Under the pieces are notes generated by a model. That model worked only from the letters and a program-made list of their open reading frames with translations. It was not told where the DNA came from and did not search any database. Positions 27,850 through 37,419 of a DNA stretch of 59,941 nucleotides are shown one piece after another (position 1 is the stretch's first letter; each line of letters begins with the position of its first letter). Origin of the DNA: Helicobacter sp. 10-6591 (GTDB lineage Bacteria > Campylobacterota > Campylobacteria > Campylobacterales > Helicobacteraceae); assembly GCF_003288805.1 (NCBI RefSeq), contig NZ_NHYK01000010.1, positions 1-59,941 of the forward strand. Direction: 5' to 3'. A program made the position numbers and the translations under genes.

Positions 27850-28233
27850 ACGTTCTCATAGTGGAATCGCGGTTTCAGCGACTGGAAATGCGGTTGCAAT
27901 AAAGATTGAGAGAAATGGACAGAATGGCTATGATGGAAGTATTGGACTTTTATCAATGAGGGGACTATAAAGGCAGACAAAGATCCAGCTTTAATGTTTT
28001 ACAACACAACTATCACAAGCTTTGAAAACTCTGGCTTGATAAAGGCAAGTAACGACAATGCAGTGTATTTAAGTGCTAGTACTATAGAGACTTTTATCAA
28101 TGACCCCATTGGGGTCATTGGTACTCAAAGCTAAAATAGCTTCGAGTATAACAATCCACATGAAGCAATCCATGTGCAAGCTAGCAAAGGGATCTATAAG
28201 TTTAATCCCATGACTATAAAGCTGCTTTTTTAA
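27850..28233 (+). pseudogene. Autotransporter passenger-like remnants
   Basis: The sequence changes character at about 27850. It reads GIAVSATGNAVAIKIE, then in another frame TFINEGTIKADKDPALMFYN and ASNDNAVYLSASTIETFIND, and later EAIHVQASKGIYKFNP. Such 'F-I-N-x-G-x-I' repeats are typical of Helicobacter autotransporter passenger domains. Stops and frame changes show it is dead. No beta-barrel remains. Confidence 0.45.
28096..28122. repeat. Perfect inverted repeat inside the autotransporter remnant
   Basis: AATGACCCC, a three-base ATT loop and GGGGTCATT form a nine-pair stem, extended by a C-G pair (28098/28120), a T-G pair and an A-T pair. No T-run follows, so it is not a standard terminator on the plus strand. 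Confidence 0.5.
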
Positions 28234-28257
28234 GAAAATAAACTAGTCTAAAAAGAC

Positions 28258-30081
28258 TCAGATATATTCTTTGTAGATTCCCGCCAGGTAGGACTTGAGA
28301 TTTGCCAATACATATTCCCATTTGTTAAGCTCGCTTTGGGTGAAACATAACATATTGCTATACCAGGATGTGTTTATGCCATTCTCATAACGCCAATCGT
28401 AGCGCTTGCTAAGAAGCGTTAGCGTGCTCTTGCCTATCGATGCACTAAGGTGAGCTATGGCGGTATCTATACTGATAACCAAATCAAGCTTTTCTATAAG
28501 CTTTCTTGTCTGGAAAAAATCTTGCATCTGTGCTTGGCAATCAAGAATCTCGAGTTCCTCACACAGCTTAGAGTCTATACCGCTGAAAGTAAGAGAGTAG
28601 AGCTCAGTCTTTTGGCTATCGGGAAAAAGTGAGCGTAGCATGGCAAAGAGTGGCTCTGGTGGAATATTCTTGAGACTGACTTCATGGAAGTTTGAATCAC
28701 TCTGGAAGCATACACCTATCTTTAGCGTGCTGGGCTTTATGCCATATATCTCATCGGCACTGCCTTTGATAAGTGCGCGCTTGAGCATACTTGTGTAAGC
28801 GAGGTATTGCTCATTTTTTAGTATCTGCTCTTTGGTGCCAATACCAAGTGCTAGCGGTAAAGAAAGTAAAGATATGCTTATGTCAATATGAGTGAAATCT
28901 GACTGCATAAGATTTGTACAGATTCTCATGTTTTGGCTAGCGAAAATATCTTCAAAAAGCTTCTTGAGTGGCTCTTGTATGATGAAAACTATTTCTTTTG
29001 CGATTTGCTGCAGTGGCACTAAGAATCGAGCAAACATAATACAATCACCAAATCCCTGCTCATAATGTACACATACTACTTTGTCTTTGAAAGCTAGCGT
29101 ATCTTCTTTGTCTTTATGCCAGAGGTTAGGGAGGGTTATGGGGAGCATATTGTCAAATTTCTTTCTTGATTCGTAAACCCTGAAGCCTTGTGCGAACTCT
29201 TTGTGTTTAAGCAAGAAATGTGCGTAGTTAAGATAAAAATCTGCTCGGGTGGAATCTAGCTTTAGCGCTCGCAAGTAGTATTCTTGTGTTGTTGCAAAAT
29301 TGGCATTTGTGTAGTTCAGAGCGTTTGCGTAATTAAACATAAACACGCTGTCTTGGAGGAAATGTGGTTCTATCTCTGTAAAGATTTTGAGCGCTTGCGA
29401 GAAATATCCGAGCTTTATGTAGGTATTGGCAAGGTTTATGCCGGCTTTTAAGAATCCTTTTTGGTAGGCTTTTTGGTAGAGCTCTATGGCTTGAGGGAAA
29501 TTCTCTAGTCTCACGTGCGCATTGGCGAGATTATACATTGCGCCTAGATCGGTTGGGTCGAGTTTGATTGCTATCGTGTAATGCTTGATGGAGTTTAGGG
29601 GGTCTTCCGCGTCTATGTAGGCTTTTGCAAGATTAAAGTGGAAGGTGGCGTTTTCGCGCAAAAGTGGTAGGGACTGTAAAGCCTCTTGTAAGAGCTTGAT
29701 TGATTCTTGAGGGAGTTTGTGGCGTCTGTAGGCTTCGGCGAGATTTATCCATATCCCTGCGCAGAGATTCCACATCGTGCTAAATGCTTGGGATAGGGCG
29801 GTGGAGCTTGTATGAGAATCTTGTGTGCTTAGCTCATCTTGCAGAAGGGTGAGTTGCGTCTTGGCGAAATTTAGTCCTTCGCTGAAATATTCGATAGCTC
29901 GCTTAAAATCTTTGCGCTCTATCATGATAAAACCAGCGAGATTCCAAGTTTGTACATCTGTGGGCTCGAGGGTTAGGATTTCTATACATAGACCTATGCA
30001 TTCGCTGTAGTTTTTTGCTACAAATGCTTCCTGGCAAAGCTTTCTTTTATTTACAATCTCGTTTATCTCTGAACCTTGCAT
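28258..30081 (-). CDS. TPR protein with heptosyltransferase-like (GT9-type) C-terminal domain
   Basis: This 607-residue cytoplasmic protein has an N-terminal array of about eight tetratricopeptide repeats (residues ~15-310; for example FNLAKAYIDAEDPLNSIKHY and YNLANAHVRLENFPQAIELY). The C-terminal domain contains HYEQGFGDCIMFARFLVPL and DLVISIDTAIAHLSASIGKSTLTLL. These motifs match the GT9/heptosyltransferase fold, where the Asp-Thr-x-x-x-His segment binds the sugar nucleotide. Such TPR-glycosyltransferase fusions occur in Helicobacter and may act on proteins or LPS. The target is unknown. Confidence 0.75.
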   Translation of the reverse strand: MQGSEINEIVNKRKLCQEAFVAKNYSECIGLCIEILTLEPTDVQTWNLAGFIMIERKDFKRAIEYFSEGLNFAKTQLTLLQDELSTQDSHTSSTALSQAFSTMWNLCAGIWINLAEAYRRHKLPQESIKLLQEALQSLPLLRENATFHFNLAKAYIDAEDPLNSIKHYTIAIKLDPTDLGAMYNLANAHVRLENFPQAIELYQKAYQKGFLKAGINLANTYIKLGYFSQALKIFTEIEPHFLQDSVFMFNYANALNYTNANFATTQEYYLRALKLDSTRADFYLNYAHFLLKHKEFAQGFRVYESRKKFDNMLPITLPNLWHKDKEDTLAFKDKVVCVHYEQGFGDCIMFARFLVPLQQIAKEIVFIIQEPLKKLFEDIFASQNMRICTNLMQSDFTHIDISISLLSLPLALGIGTKEQILKNEQYLAYTSMLKRALIKGSADEIYGIKPSTLKIGVCFQSDSNFHEVSLKNIPPEPLFAMLRSLFPDSQKTELYSLTFSGIDSKLCEELEILDCQAQMQDFFQTRKLIEKLDLVISIDTAIAHLSASIGKSTLTLLSKRYDWRYENGINTSWYSNMLCFTQSELNKWEYVLANLKSYLAGIYKEYI

Positions 30082-30204
30082 AAAAATAAGCCTTTGGTAT
30101 TTATTTCGCTTTAAACAAAGTGAAAAGCAAAATCCACTCCAATTTGATCTATTTTCGACATATTTATGGGGATTCTAAGAGGTTTTGGAGATGGGAATTT
30201 GTGC

Positions 30205-30210
30205 TAAAAT
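30205..30210 (+). promoter_or_regulatory. -10 box for pheS
   Basis: TAAAAT preceded by TGC (extended -10) lies 37 bases before the GTG start of pheS, in the divergent gap with the TPR gene. No T-box or attenuator was seen. Confidence 0.5.
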
Positions 30211-30246
30211 CCCCGCGATAGAACTTTCATAGAGATAGGGTTTGTT

Positions 30247-31260
30247 GTGTTAGAACGGTTACAAGAAATACGCAAAAAGATAGATTCTGGGTTTGCAGAT
30301 GTAGGCAGTTTGAAAGATTTGGAAAATTTGCGCGTTGGTATAGTAGGCAAAAAAGGCGCTTTGAGCTTGCTTTTTGCAGAACTAAAAAATCTTGCGACAG
30401 AAGAGAAAAAAGAAGTAGCCAAAGAGCTCAATACTATCAGAGAAGATTTTGAATCTCGTTTGCATACACTTAAGGACAAACTGCAGCTTACTGAACTTTG
30501 CGAGAAATTAGAATCAGAATATATCGATACCTCACTGTTTCATAGACTAAAGCCTAAGAGTTTAGGACATCCAATCAATCAGATTTTGGAAAAGATTATT
30601 GAGTATTTTGTCTCGCTGAATTTTTCAATCCAAACAGGTCCTTTGGTAGAGGATGACTTTCATAATTTTGAAGCGCTCAATCTCCCTAAATTCCATCCAG
30701 CTCGGGATATGCAAGATACATTCTACTTCAAAGATTCCATGCTTTTACGCACCCATACTTCTCCTGTGCAGATTCGCACAATGCAAGATTCGCATTTGCC
30801 TATCCGCATCATTGCTCCGGGCGCAGTTTTTAGACGAGACTATGACCTAACGCATTCACCGATGTTTCATCAAGTCGAAGGTTTGGTGGTAGATAAAACA
30901 GGCAAGGTAAGCTTTGCCCACCTCAAATATATTCTAGAGGATTTTTTGCGTTATATGTTTGGCGATGTGAAGGTGCGCTTTCGCTCGAGCTTTTTTCCTT
31001 TCACAGAGCCAAGTGCAGAAGTGGATATAAGCTGTGTGTTTTGTAAAGGCGATGGTTGTAGGGTATGCTCCCATACAGGTTGGCTTGAAGTTTTAGGCTG
31101 TGGGGTGGTAGATGAGAATGTGTTTAAAGCTGTAGAGTATAAGGATGTGAGTGGCTATGCTTTTGGACTTGGGGTTGAGCGCTTTGCTATGCTTATTCAT
31201 AGGGTGAGTGATTTGCGAAGTTTTTATGAGAGTGATTTGCGTGTGTTAGAGCAGTTTTAA
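30247..31260 (+). CDS. pheS: Phenylalanyl-tRNA synthetase alpha subunit
   Basis: This is the catalytic class II subunit that charges tRNA-Phe. The 337-residue protein has an N-terminal coiled coil (residues ~1-90) and motif 2 ([22 protein letters not shown], about residues 198-219). Motif 3 is [14 protein letters not shown] near residues 302-315. Four cysteines ([12 protein letters not shown]) form a likely zinc site. The start is GTG. It begins the pheS-pheT-aroA-ispH order known in H. pylori. Confidence 0.96.
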   Translation: MLERLQEIRKKIDSGFADVGSLKDLENLRVGIVGKKGALSLLFAELKNLATEEKKEVAKELNTIREDFESRLHTLKDKLQLTELCEKLESEYIDTSLFHRLKPKSLGHPINQILEKIIEYFVSLNFSIQTGPLVEDDFHNFEALNLPKFHPARDMQDTFYFKDSMLLRTHTSPVQIRTMQDSHLPIRIIAPGAVFRRDYDLTHSPMFHQVEGLVVDKTGKVSFAHLKYILEDFLRYMFGDVKVRFRSSFFPFTEPSAEVDISCVFCKGDGCRVCSHTGWLEVLGCGVVDENVFKAVEYKDVSGYAFGLGVERFAMLIHRVSDLRSFYESDLRVLEQF

Positions 31261-31290
31261 AATCAAGCAAGCAATTTCTTAGGGGCATTA

Positions 31291-33690
31291 ATGATTGTTA
31301 CAAAAAACTTATTGTCGAAGTTTGTGGATATTAGCAAGATTACTCGTGAGCAGTTGTGTCTGAAGCTTAATAGTATTGGCTTGGAGGTTGAGAGGGTAGA
31401 ATCCTTTGTATTGCCTCGTAGGGTCGTAGTAGGCAAGATACTCTCTAAAAGCCCACATCCAGATGCAAATAAGCTCAGTGTGTGTGAGGTAACTATCGGC
31501 TCTGAGGTGCTGCAAATAGTATGTGGGGCTAAGAATGTCGCGCGAGATCAGTTTGTGGCAGTCGCGCTTGAAGGTGCCTTGCTGCCTAGTGCCAAAGGCG
31601 AGGCTATAGAGATTCAGAAAACAAATATACGCGGGATTGAGAGCTTTGGCATGCTGTGCTCTAGCAGTGAATTGGGGCTGCCTAGTATCAATGAGGGCAT
31701 CATGGTGCTAGATGCAAGTGTAGGGAGTCTTGATTTGGGCGCTGAGATTTGTGGATTGCCTCTTTTTGATGATTATCTTATTGAGATGTCTATCACGCCA
31801 AATCGCGGGGATTGTTTGAGTGTGCTAGGGATTGCGCGCGATATTGCGGCGTGCTTTAATCTCCGCTTAAAACCAATCAATGACATAGACAATATCCTGG
31901 CTCTTGGGCTTGGACGAGTGCTAGGCGTGTGCGTTGAGAACAAATTAGATTCTTGTCTTTTGTATAGAATCGCTGAAATCAAAGAGATCGCACTTCCTTT
32001 GCATATCGCATTTATCTTGGCGCTTAATGGCACGCTTAGGCTTGATATAGTGCAGAATTTTTTGGAATATGCCAGCTATATGACAGGTGTTATCTTGAAT
32101 GCTTATCGCTTGGATGAATGTCGCTTAGAGAAAACGCACAATACAGATTCTCTTGATGCGCAGCTGTATATCAAGAAAGATGAGAAGGGTGTAGAAGTCG
32201 TTGGCACACAAGATAAAGTGCTTTCATCTATAGGCATAAGTCGCTTGGAGACAAATTTTCAGACAAAAAGAGAAGTGATTATTTTGGAGGCGAGCTTTAT
32301 CCCGCCAAATATTGTCTCTGAAATTGTGTTTGAAAATAATCTTAAGTATTCGGATTCTGTCTTTTATCGCTCTAGTCGTGGAAGCAATCCAGACTTAGAG
32401 CAGGGCATGAATTTTTTGTGTGAGAGCATGCTTGTATCTAATGATGTGCTGATTTATTCAGGGACGCATAATATCGAGCAATACACACAAGATGTGAAAA
32501 TCAAAACAACTTTTAGCGCGATTTGTGAGATTATCGGTAATACCCTCAGTAGAGAGGAGATGACAGAGATACTCAAGCGGCTGCATTTTGAGATCGATGC
32601 TACTTGTGATGAGAACTTTTTTATGGTGACGGTGCCAAACTATCGCCATGACATTGCTAATATCCAAGATTTGAGCGAGGAGATTTTGCGCATTTATGGG
32701 ATAGATTCCATCCAGCCAAAGCCTTTGGAATTCACCCAATCTCTAGAGATAAACACCCAGTATTTGCAATACAAAAAAATGCGTCAAATAGCACATGTCC
32801 TTTTAGATAATGGCCTAAATGAGTGTGTGCATTATGTGTTTGCAAGTTCTAGTGAGCTAGCAAGACTAGGATTTGTGCAAGTAGATTCCTCTCTTGGCTT
32901 GCTCAATCCTATTGTGTCTGAGCTTGATACATTGCGCACAAGTCTTATCCCAGGTATGCTTGCAAGCACAGAGCGTAATAGGAATCTGGGATTTAAGAGT
33001 ATCAAGCTTTTTGAGATCGGTAGTGTTTATGATGCGAAGCGGTGTGAAAGCACACGTTTAAATGTATTTGTAAGTGGGCTTATGCAAGATGAGAGCTTCC
33101 CTCATCCTAAAGGCAGGCAATGGGATTTTTTTAGTTTCGCAAATCTTTTGGGTAATGCCATTGGGGAGTTTCGATTGCAAAATGCCTCCAATCATCCCAA
33201 TGCCAGAGAATATTTTATGCGATTTGGATTTGAAAGTACTGAGGATTTTCCTAAGCTTTTGCATCCATACCAATGTGGGTTTGTATATAAGCAAGATGAG
33301 TGCATAGGGTTTATAGCTAAGCTTAATCCTGCATTTGTTGAGGCAGATAGCTTTGTGTGCGAGATTGCTATAGACAAGCTTGATTTTCATCTTGTGCAGA
33401 TGAAAGAGTTTTCACGCTTCCAAAAGTCCCAGCGCGATTTGACAATACTGCTAGATTCTCAAATCCAGTTTTTCCAAATACGAGAGGCTCTCTTAGGTGC
33501 AAATATCGAGAATCTTGTGAATGTCTATCCAATGGATGTTTTTGGAGAATCTCAAAATGTCATAGCGCTCAGCATACGGCTTATCTTGCAGTCAATGCAA
33601 GGCACACTTGAGGATAAAGATATGCAAAATGCCATCCAAAAGGCCTTAGATGTGCTTGAGGTCAAATTTGGCGCAAAGCTGAAAGTCTAG
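31291..33690 (+). CDS. pheT: Phenylalanyl-tRNA synthetase beta subunit
   Basis: The 799-residue structural and editing subunit has an N-terminal tRNA-binding EMAP-like domain (VGKILSKSPHPDANKLSVCEV, about residues 47-67). Next come the B3/B4 editing region (LIEMSITPNRGDCLS), a central B5 domain and a degenerate class II fold. The C-terminal ferredoxin-like anticodon-binding domain (FSRFQKSQRDLTILLD) closes it. AGGGG precedes the ATG. The gene lies 30 bases after pheS and 3 bases before aroA. Confidence 0.96.
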   Translation: MIVTKNLLSKFVDISKITREQLCLKLNSIGLEVERVESFVLPRRVVVGKILSKSPHPDANKLSVCEVTIGSEVLQIVCGAKNVARDQFVAVALEGALLPSAKGEAIEIQKTNIRGIESFGMLCSSSELGLPSINEGIMVLDASVGSLDLGAEICGLPLFDDYLIEMSITPNRGDCLSVLGIARDIAACFNLRLKPINDIDNILALGLGRVLGVCVENKLDSCLLYRIAEIKEIALPLHIAFILALNGTLRLDIVQNFLEYASYMTGVILNAYRLDECRLEKTHNTDSLDAQLYIKKDEKGVEVVGTQDKVLSSIGISRLETNFQTKREVIILEASFIPPNIVSEIVFENNLKYSDSVFYRSSRGSNPDLEQGMNFLCESMLVSNDVLIYSGTHNIEQYTQDVKIKTTFSAICEIIGNTLSREEMTEILKRLHFEIDATCDENFFMVTVPNYRHDIANIQDLSEEILRIYGIDSIQPKPLEFTQSLEINTQYLQYKKMRQIAHVLLDNGLNECVHYVFASSSELARLGFVQVDSSLGLLNPIVSELDTLRTSLIPGMLASTERNRNLGFKSIKLFEIGSVYDAKRCESTRLNVFVSGLMQDESFPHPKGRQWDFFSFANLLGNAIGEFRLQNASNHPNAREYFMRFGFESTEDFPKLLHPYQCGFVYKQDECIGFIAKLNPAFVEADSFVCEIAIDKLDFHLVQMKEFSRFQKSQRDLTILLDSQIQFFQIREALLGANIENLVNVYPMDVFGESQNVIALSIRLILQSMQGTLEDKDMQNAIQKALDVLEVKFGAKLKV

Positions 33691-33693
33691 CTT

Positions 33694-34989
33694 ATGCGTG
33701 TGCTAAAAATTGCTCCAGCAAAGAGCTTTAGCCTAGAGTTTTTAGATATAGCAAGTGATAAGTCTATTTCTCATCGTTGCGCGATTTTTGCGCTTTTGAG
33801 CAAGAGTGTGTGTGAGGTGAGAAACTATCTGTTAGGCGAGGATACTCTGCATTCCTTAGAGATTGCCAAAGCACTTGGATTGGGGGTAAGAGAGCAGGCC
33901 AGAGGGCATTTTGTATTCACTCCACCACGACAATTACAAGAGCCACATGATGTGCTAGATTGTGGCAATGCAGGCACTGCCATGCGCCTTTATACAGGGC
34001 TTTTGGCAGGAGCTAGAGGGTATTTTGTCTTAAGCGGGGATAGATACTTGAATGCACGTCCTATGAAACGCATCATAGCGCCGCTTCAAGAGATTGGTGC
34101 GAGTATTTATGCAAGAGAGCAGAATTCTTTGGCGCCAATTAGTATTATCGGCTCCCAACTTCAAGGATTCCATTACAAAAGCCCGATTTCTAGCGCGCAA
34201 GTCAAAAGCGCCATGATTCTTGCAGGCATATATGCTGATGGTACATGCTATTTCAGTGAGCCATCTTTAAGTCGCGACCATACAGAGCGCATGCTGGAAT
34301 CTATGGGCATGTCCTTCCAAAAAACTGAGTGCGGGATACATTTTGATCCATTGCCAAGAGATAAGAGACTAGAATCTTTTAGTATCACAGTGCCAAGCGA
34401 TCCATCCAGTGCATTCTATTTCGCCGTGGCTGCTTGCGTGGTAGGTGGCGAGGTTTTGTTAAAAAATGTGCTTTTAAATCCCACGAGAATCCAAGCCTTT
34501 AAGATTCTAGAATCTATGGGCGCAAAGATTACCTACCATCATAGAAGCAGCCAGTATGAGGATATAGGCGATATAGAGGTCAAGGGATCAAGGCTTAAGG
34601 GCGTGTGTGTGAGCGAAGATATCTCCTGGCTTATTGATGAGATACCAGCTTTAAGCATAGCTTTTGCGATAGCTGAAGGTAGAAGCGAAGTGCGCAATGC
34701 AAAGGAATTGCGCGTCAAAGAATCTGATAGGATAGCTTGTGTTGTAGAGGGATTGCGTGCTTTTGGCATAGAATGCGATGAGTTTGAAGATGGTTTCAGT
34801 GTGCAGGGGGGGAGTCTTAAGATGGGATGTGTGGATTCTCATGGGGACCATAGAATCGCCATGAGTTTTGCCATCGCTTCTCTTGCATGTGGTGGCGAGA
34901 TAAAAGATAGCGAGTGTATTGATGTCTCATTCCCAAATTTCTTGAAGCTTTTAAGCACGATCACAACACTAGATTCTCAAACTATATGA
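33694..34989 (+). CDS. aroA: 3-phosphoshikimate 1-carboxyvinyltransferase (EPSP synthase)
   Basis: AroA joins phosphoenolpyruvate to shikimate 3-phosphate in the chorismate pathway. The 431-residue protein has DKSISHRCAIFALLS (Lys and Arg substrate ligands near residues 22-27) and LDCGNAGTAMRLYTGLLAG near residue 90. It also has LNARPMKRIIAPL and the C-terminal ELRVKESDRIACV and SHGDHRIAMSFAIA motifs. It follows pheT by three bases, so translation is probably coupled. Confidence 0.96.
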   Translation: MRVLKIAPAKSFSLEFLDIASDKSISHRCAIFALLSKSVCEVRNYLLGEDTLHSLEIAKALGLGVREQARGHFVFTPPRQLQEPHDVLDCGNAGTAMRLYTGLLAGARGYFVLSGDRYLNARPMKRIIAPLQEIGASIYAREQNSLAPISIIGSQLQGFHYKSPISSAQVKSAMILAGIYADGTCYFSEPSLSRDHTERMLESMGMSFQKTECGIHFDPLPRDKRLESFSITVPSDPSSAFYFAVAACVVGGEVLLKNVLLNPTRIQAFKILESMGAKITYHHRSSQYEDIGDIEVKGSRLKGVCVSEDISWLIDEIPALSIAFAIAEGRSEVRNAKELRVKESDRIACVVEGLRAFGIECDEFEDGFSVQGGSLKMGCVDSHGDHRIAMSFAIASLACGGEIKDSECIDVSFPNFLKLLSTITTLDSQTI

Positions 34990-34998
34990 GGTGAAACT

Positions 34999-35823
34999 AT
35001 GGAAGTTCGATTAGCACAGAATTATGGCTTTTGTTTTGGTGTGAAACGCGCAATCAAGATTGCCCAAGATCATAGAAATTCGATCACTCTAGGGCCGCTT
35101 ATTCACAATGCAAAAGAGATAGCGAGGTTAAAAGAGAAATTCAATGTCGATGTCAGTGAGAATCTAGAGAATCTCCCACAAGATAGGAAGCTTATAGTCC
35201 GCACACATGGCATTCCAAAGAGTGATTTTAAAAATCTCCAGGAGCAGAATTTTCAGATTATTGATGCGACTTGTCCCTATGTACGTAAGCCCCAAATGAT
35301 AGTTGAGCAGATGAGCAAAGAGGGATATCAGATTGTCGTCTTTGGCGACAGAGAGCATCCAGAGGTAAAAGGCGTAGTAAGTTATGCAACCGGGCCAACA
35401 GATATAGTGGCAGATTTTGAGGAGTTGCAAAAACTACAGCTTGGTAAAAAAATCGCCTTGATTTCCCAGACGACCAAACAGCCAGAGATTTTTGCCAAAA
35501 TAGCCAGCTTTTTGTCTATGAGATGCACAGAAGTTAGGGTGTTTAACACCATTTGTAATGCGACTTTTGACAATCAGAGTGCAGCAGATAAACTAAGCAA
35601 AGAAGTGGATATTATGATAATTGTCGGCGGCAAAAATTCCTCAAACACTAAGCAGCTCTTTAATATTTGCAAGAACAATTGTGCGGATAGCTTTCTTATT
35701 GAAAGCGAGAGTGAGTTAGATAAAAGTTGGTTTGAAGGCAAGAAAGTATGTGGGCTTACAGCAGGAGCTAGTACGCCAGATTGGATTATCACAAAAGTGC
35801 AAAATAAGATCCTAAAAATCTAA
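34999..35823 (+). CDS. ispH: 4-hydroxy-3-methylbut-2-enyl diphosphate reductase (IspH/LytB)
   Basis: This is the last enzyme of the MEP isoprenoid pathway, a [4Fe-4S] protein making IPP and DMAPP. The 274-residue protein has the three cluster cysteines in the expected places: C12 (YGFCFGVKRAI), C94 region (DATCPYVRK) and C189 region (NTICNATFDNQ). The catalytic Glu/Thr region (QTTKQPE) and the C-terminal GLTAGASTPDWII are present. GAGGTG precedes the ATG. It lies nine bases after aroA. Confidence 0.96.
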   Translation: MEVRLAQNYGFCFGVKRAIKIAQDHRNSITLGPLIHNAKEIARLKEKFNVDVSENLENLPQDRKLIVRTHGIPKSDFKNLQEQNFQIIDATCPYVRKPQMIVEQMSKEGYQIVVFGDREHPEVKGVVSYATGPTDIVADFEELQKLQLGKKIALISQTTKQPEIFAKIASFLSMRCTEVRVFNTICNATFDNQSAADKLSKEVDIMIIVGGKNSSNTKQLFNICKNNCADSFLIESESELDKSWFEGKKVCGLTAGASTPDWIITKVQNKILKI

Positions 35824-35836
35824 TGGTGGGTTTTGG

Positions 35837-36697
35837 ATGGAGATTTTACGTACCACAGAGGAATTAAGAGAATACAGACAACAAATCGCTAGCGAGTTTC
35901 TACACACAAAAGATTTTAGTGTTGGTTTGGTGCCAACTATGGGGGCTTTGCATGATGGGCATTTGAGCTTGATTGCACAATCTGGGCGTAGAGATTCTCA
36001 TACTATCGTGAGTATTTTTGTCAATCCCACACAATTTGGCGCAAATGAGGATTTTGGAAAATATCCACGCACATTAGAATCAGACCTTGCTAAATGCGCT
36101 AAGTCTGGTGTAAGTGCGGTATTTACACCAAGTGTAAATGAGCTTTATCCAAACTTTGAAGGTTCTCTTGATGAGATAACTCTTGTCCCTCCAAAATGTA
36201 TGGGTTATGTGTTGGAGGGGTTTTTGAGACCGACACATTTTAGTGGTGTCTTACAAGTAGTATTGAAACTTTTTCATCTCTCTGGTGCTCATAGAGCATA
36301 TTTTGGGAAAAAGGATGCACAACAACTCCTACTCTTGCAAAAAATGCTTGAAGATTTTTTCATACCGCTTGAGATTGTGCCTTGTGAAATCATACGTGAT
36401 AGTGATGGTTTAGCGCTTAGCTCCAGAAATATTTATTTAGATAAGAGCCAGAGAGAAAGAGCGCTTTGTATTCCGCGCACAATTTTTCTTTTACAAGAGA
36501 AAATTGCACAGGGTTCTACAGATACTCAAGAGCTGGAAAATCTCGCACAAAAAAATCTCGCAGATGTCTGTGTGTTTTATGCACATTTTTTCAATCATCG
36601 CTTAGAGCGTATAGATACGATAGAAAAAGGGCAGAGTATATTTTTACTCTGTGTAGGTGTGGGGACAACGCGATTGCTTGACAACTTTTGGTGCTAG
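35837..36697 (+). CDS. panC: Pantothenate synthetase
   Basis: PanC condenses pantoate and beta-alanine with ATP to make pantothenate, the coenzyme A precursor. The 286-residue protein has the HIGH-like VPTMGALHDGHLSLI motif (residues ~33-47), SIFVNPTQFG, the VLEGFLRPTHFSGV pantoate loop, FGKKDAQQ, and DSDGLALSSRNIYL (KMSKS-like) near residue 192. It lies 13 bases after ispH and converges, with a four-base overlap, on the S4-domain gene. Confidence 0.96.
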   Translation: MEILRTTEELREYRQQIASEFLHTKDFSVGLVPTMGALHDGHLSLIAQSGRRDSHTIVSIFVNPTQFGANEDFGKYPRTLESDLAKCAKSGVSAVFTPSVNELYPNFEGSLDEITLVPPKCMGYVLEGFLRPTHFSGVLQVVLKLFHLSGAHRAYFGKKDAQQLLLLQKMLEDFFIPLEIVPCEIIRDSDGLALSSRNIYLDKSQRERALCIPRTIFLLQEKIAQGSTDTQELENLAQKNLADVCVFYAHFFNHRLERIDTIEKGQSIFLLCVGVGTTRLLDNFWC

Positions 36698-36939
36698 AGA
36701 ATCTGAAAATACTTACTGCTTTGGGATTTTGGTACATTCTTGCTTGTAGGGATTGCTAATACAAGGTATTTTTTCTCGTATTCTAAGTAGCGTAGGGTGA
36801 TTTCATCGCCTACTTTCACCTCTTTTGCGCTCTTTGCCGGTATGCCATTAAGCAAGACTACCCCGCTTTCACACATATCTTGGGCTAATGCGCGTCTTTT
36901 GAGTATGTTTGTAGTATTAAGAAATTTGTCAATACGCAT
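36694..36939 (-). CDS. S4-domain RNA-binding protein (Hsp15-like)
   Basis: This 81-residue protein is almost wholly an S4 RNA-binding domain: MRIDKFLNTTNILKRRALAQDMCESGVVLLNG, then KVGDEITLRY. Related Hsp15 proteins rescue stalled 50S subunits that carry nascent chains. The N-terminal MRIDKFL motif is diagnostic. It is probably the last gene of the nrdA-sua5 minus-strand group. Confidence 0.88.
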   Translation of the reverse strand: MRIDKFLNTTNILKRRALAQDMCESGVVLLNGIPAKSAKEVKVGDEITLRYLEYEKKYLVLAIPTSKNVPKSQSSKYFQIL

Positions 36940-36963
36940 TGTTTTTTGTATTTTCTCAGCTTG

Positions 36964-37419
36964 TTAGCGTAATTTTTGGACTTTTATACGTCCGAGTTTG
37001 AGAATCTTGGAGGCTTTTTTTTGTGAAAAATACTGCGAATTTACAGCCACAATATCAGAGATTCTTAGTGCGTATGAAAGTTGAAAGTCCTTGTTGTGGA
37101 TATTTGCAGATGATGAATAAAGCACGCCAAAATATCGCAGAATCCTATGGTGTGGCAAATCTGGGGCAACCACACGATAAGCACGCTGGTTTGGGTAAAT
37201 AAAAGTGGTTTTGCGCATTTTTCGTACATTTTTTTTATGTGCTAATGGAATTCTTGTGAGAGTTCTTAATGTTGCAAAATTGGGAATCTCACATAATACG
37301 CGTTGCTCTAAACCCCGCTTTTTCGTGTGATTTATTTTCTTGCAGTCTTTGCATAAAAAGCCCGCGGTTGTATCAGTTTGGGCGAAAATCAATGGATTAT
37401 TGGCAGTTGTAGCATTCAA
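36964..37419 (-). CDS. Short Sua5/YciO/YrdC-family protein
   Basis: This 151-residue protein resembles the YrdC/Sua5 fold that makes threonylcarbamoyl-AMP for tRNA t6A modification. The TDTTAGFLCKD segment matches the 'TDTVYGL' motif near residue 15, and RVVAPDLPHHRILRYFG lies in the middle. It is shorter and more divergent than the roughly 200-residue enzymes; many Campylobacterota have such a short paralogue. Whether it is catalytic cannot be said. It overlaps the end of nrdA by 23 bases. Confidence 0.7.
   Translation of the reverse strand: MNATTANNPLIFAQTDTTAGFLCKDCKKINHTKKRGLEQRVLCEIPNFATLRTLTRIPLAHKKNVRKMRKTTFIYPNQRAYRVVAPDLPHHRILRYFGVLYSSSANIHNKDFQLSYALRISDIVAVNSQYFSQKKASKILKLGRIKVQKLR

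Noticed and set aside
28096..28122. Palindrome taken as a rho-independent terminator
   Set aside because: No T-run follows on the plus strand and it lies within a former coding repeat.
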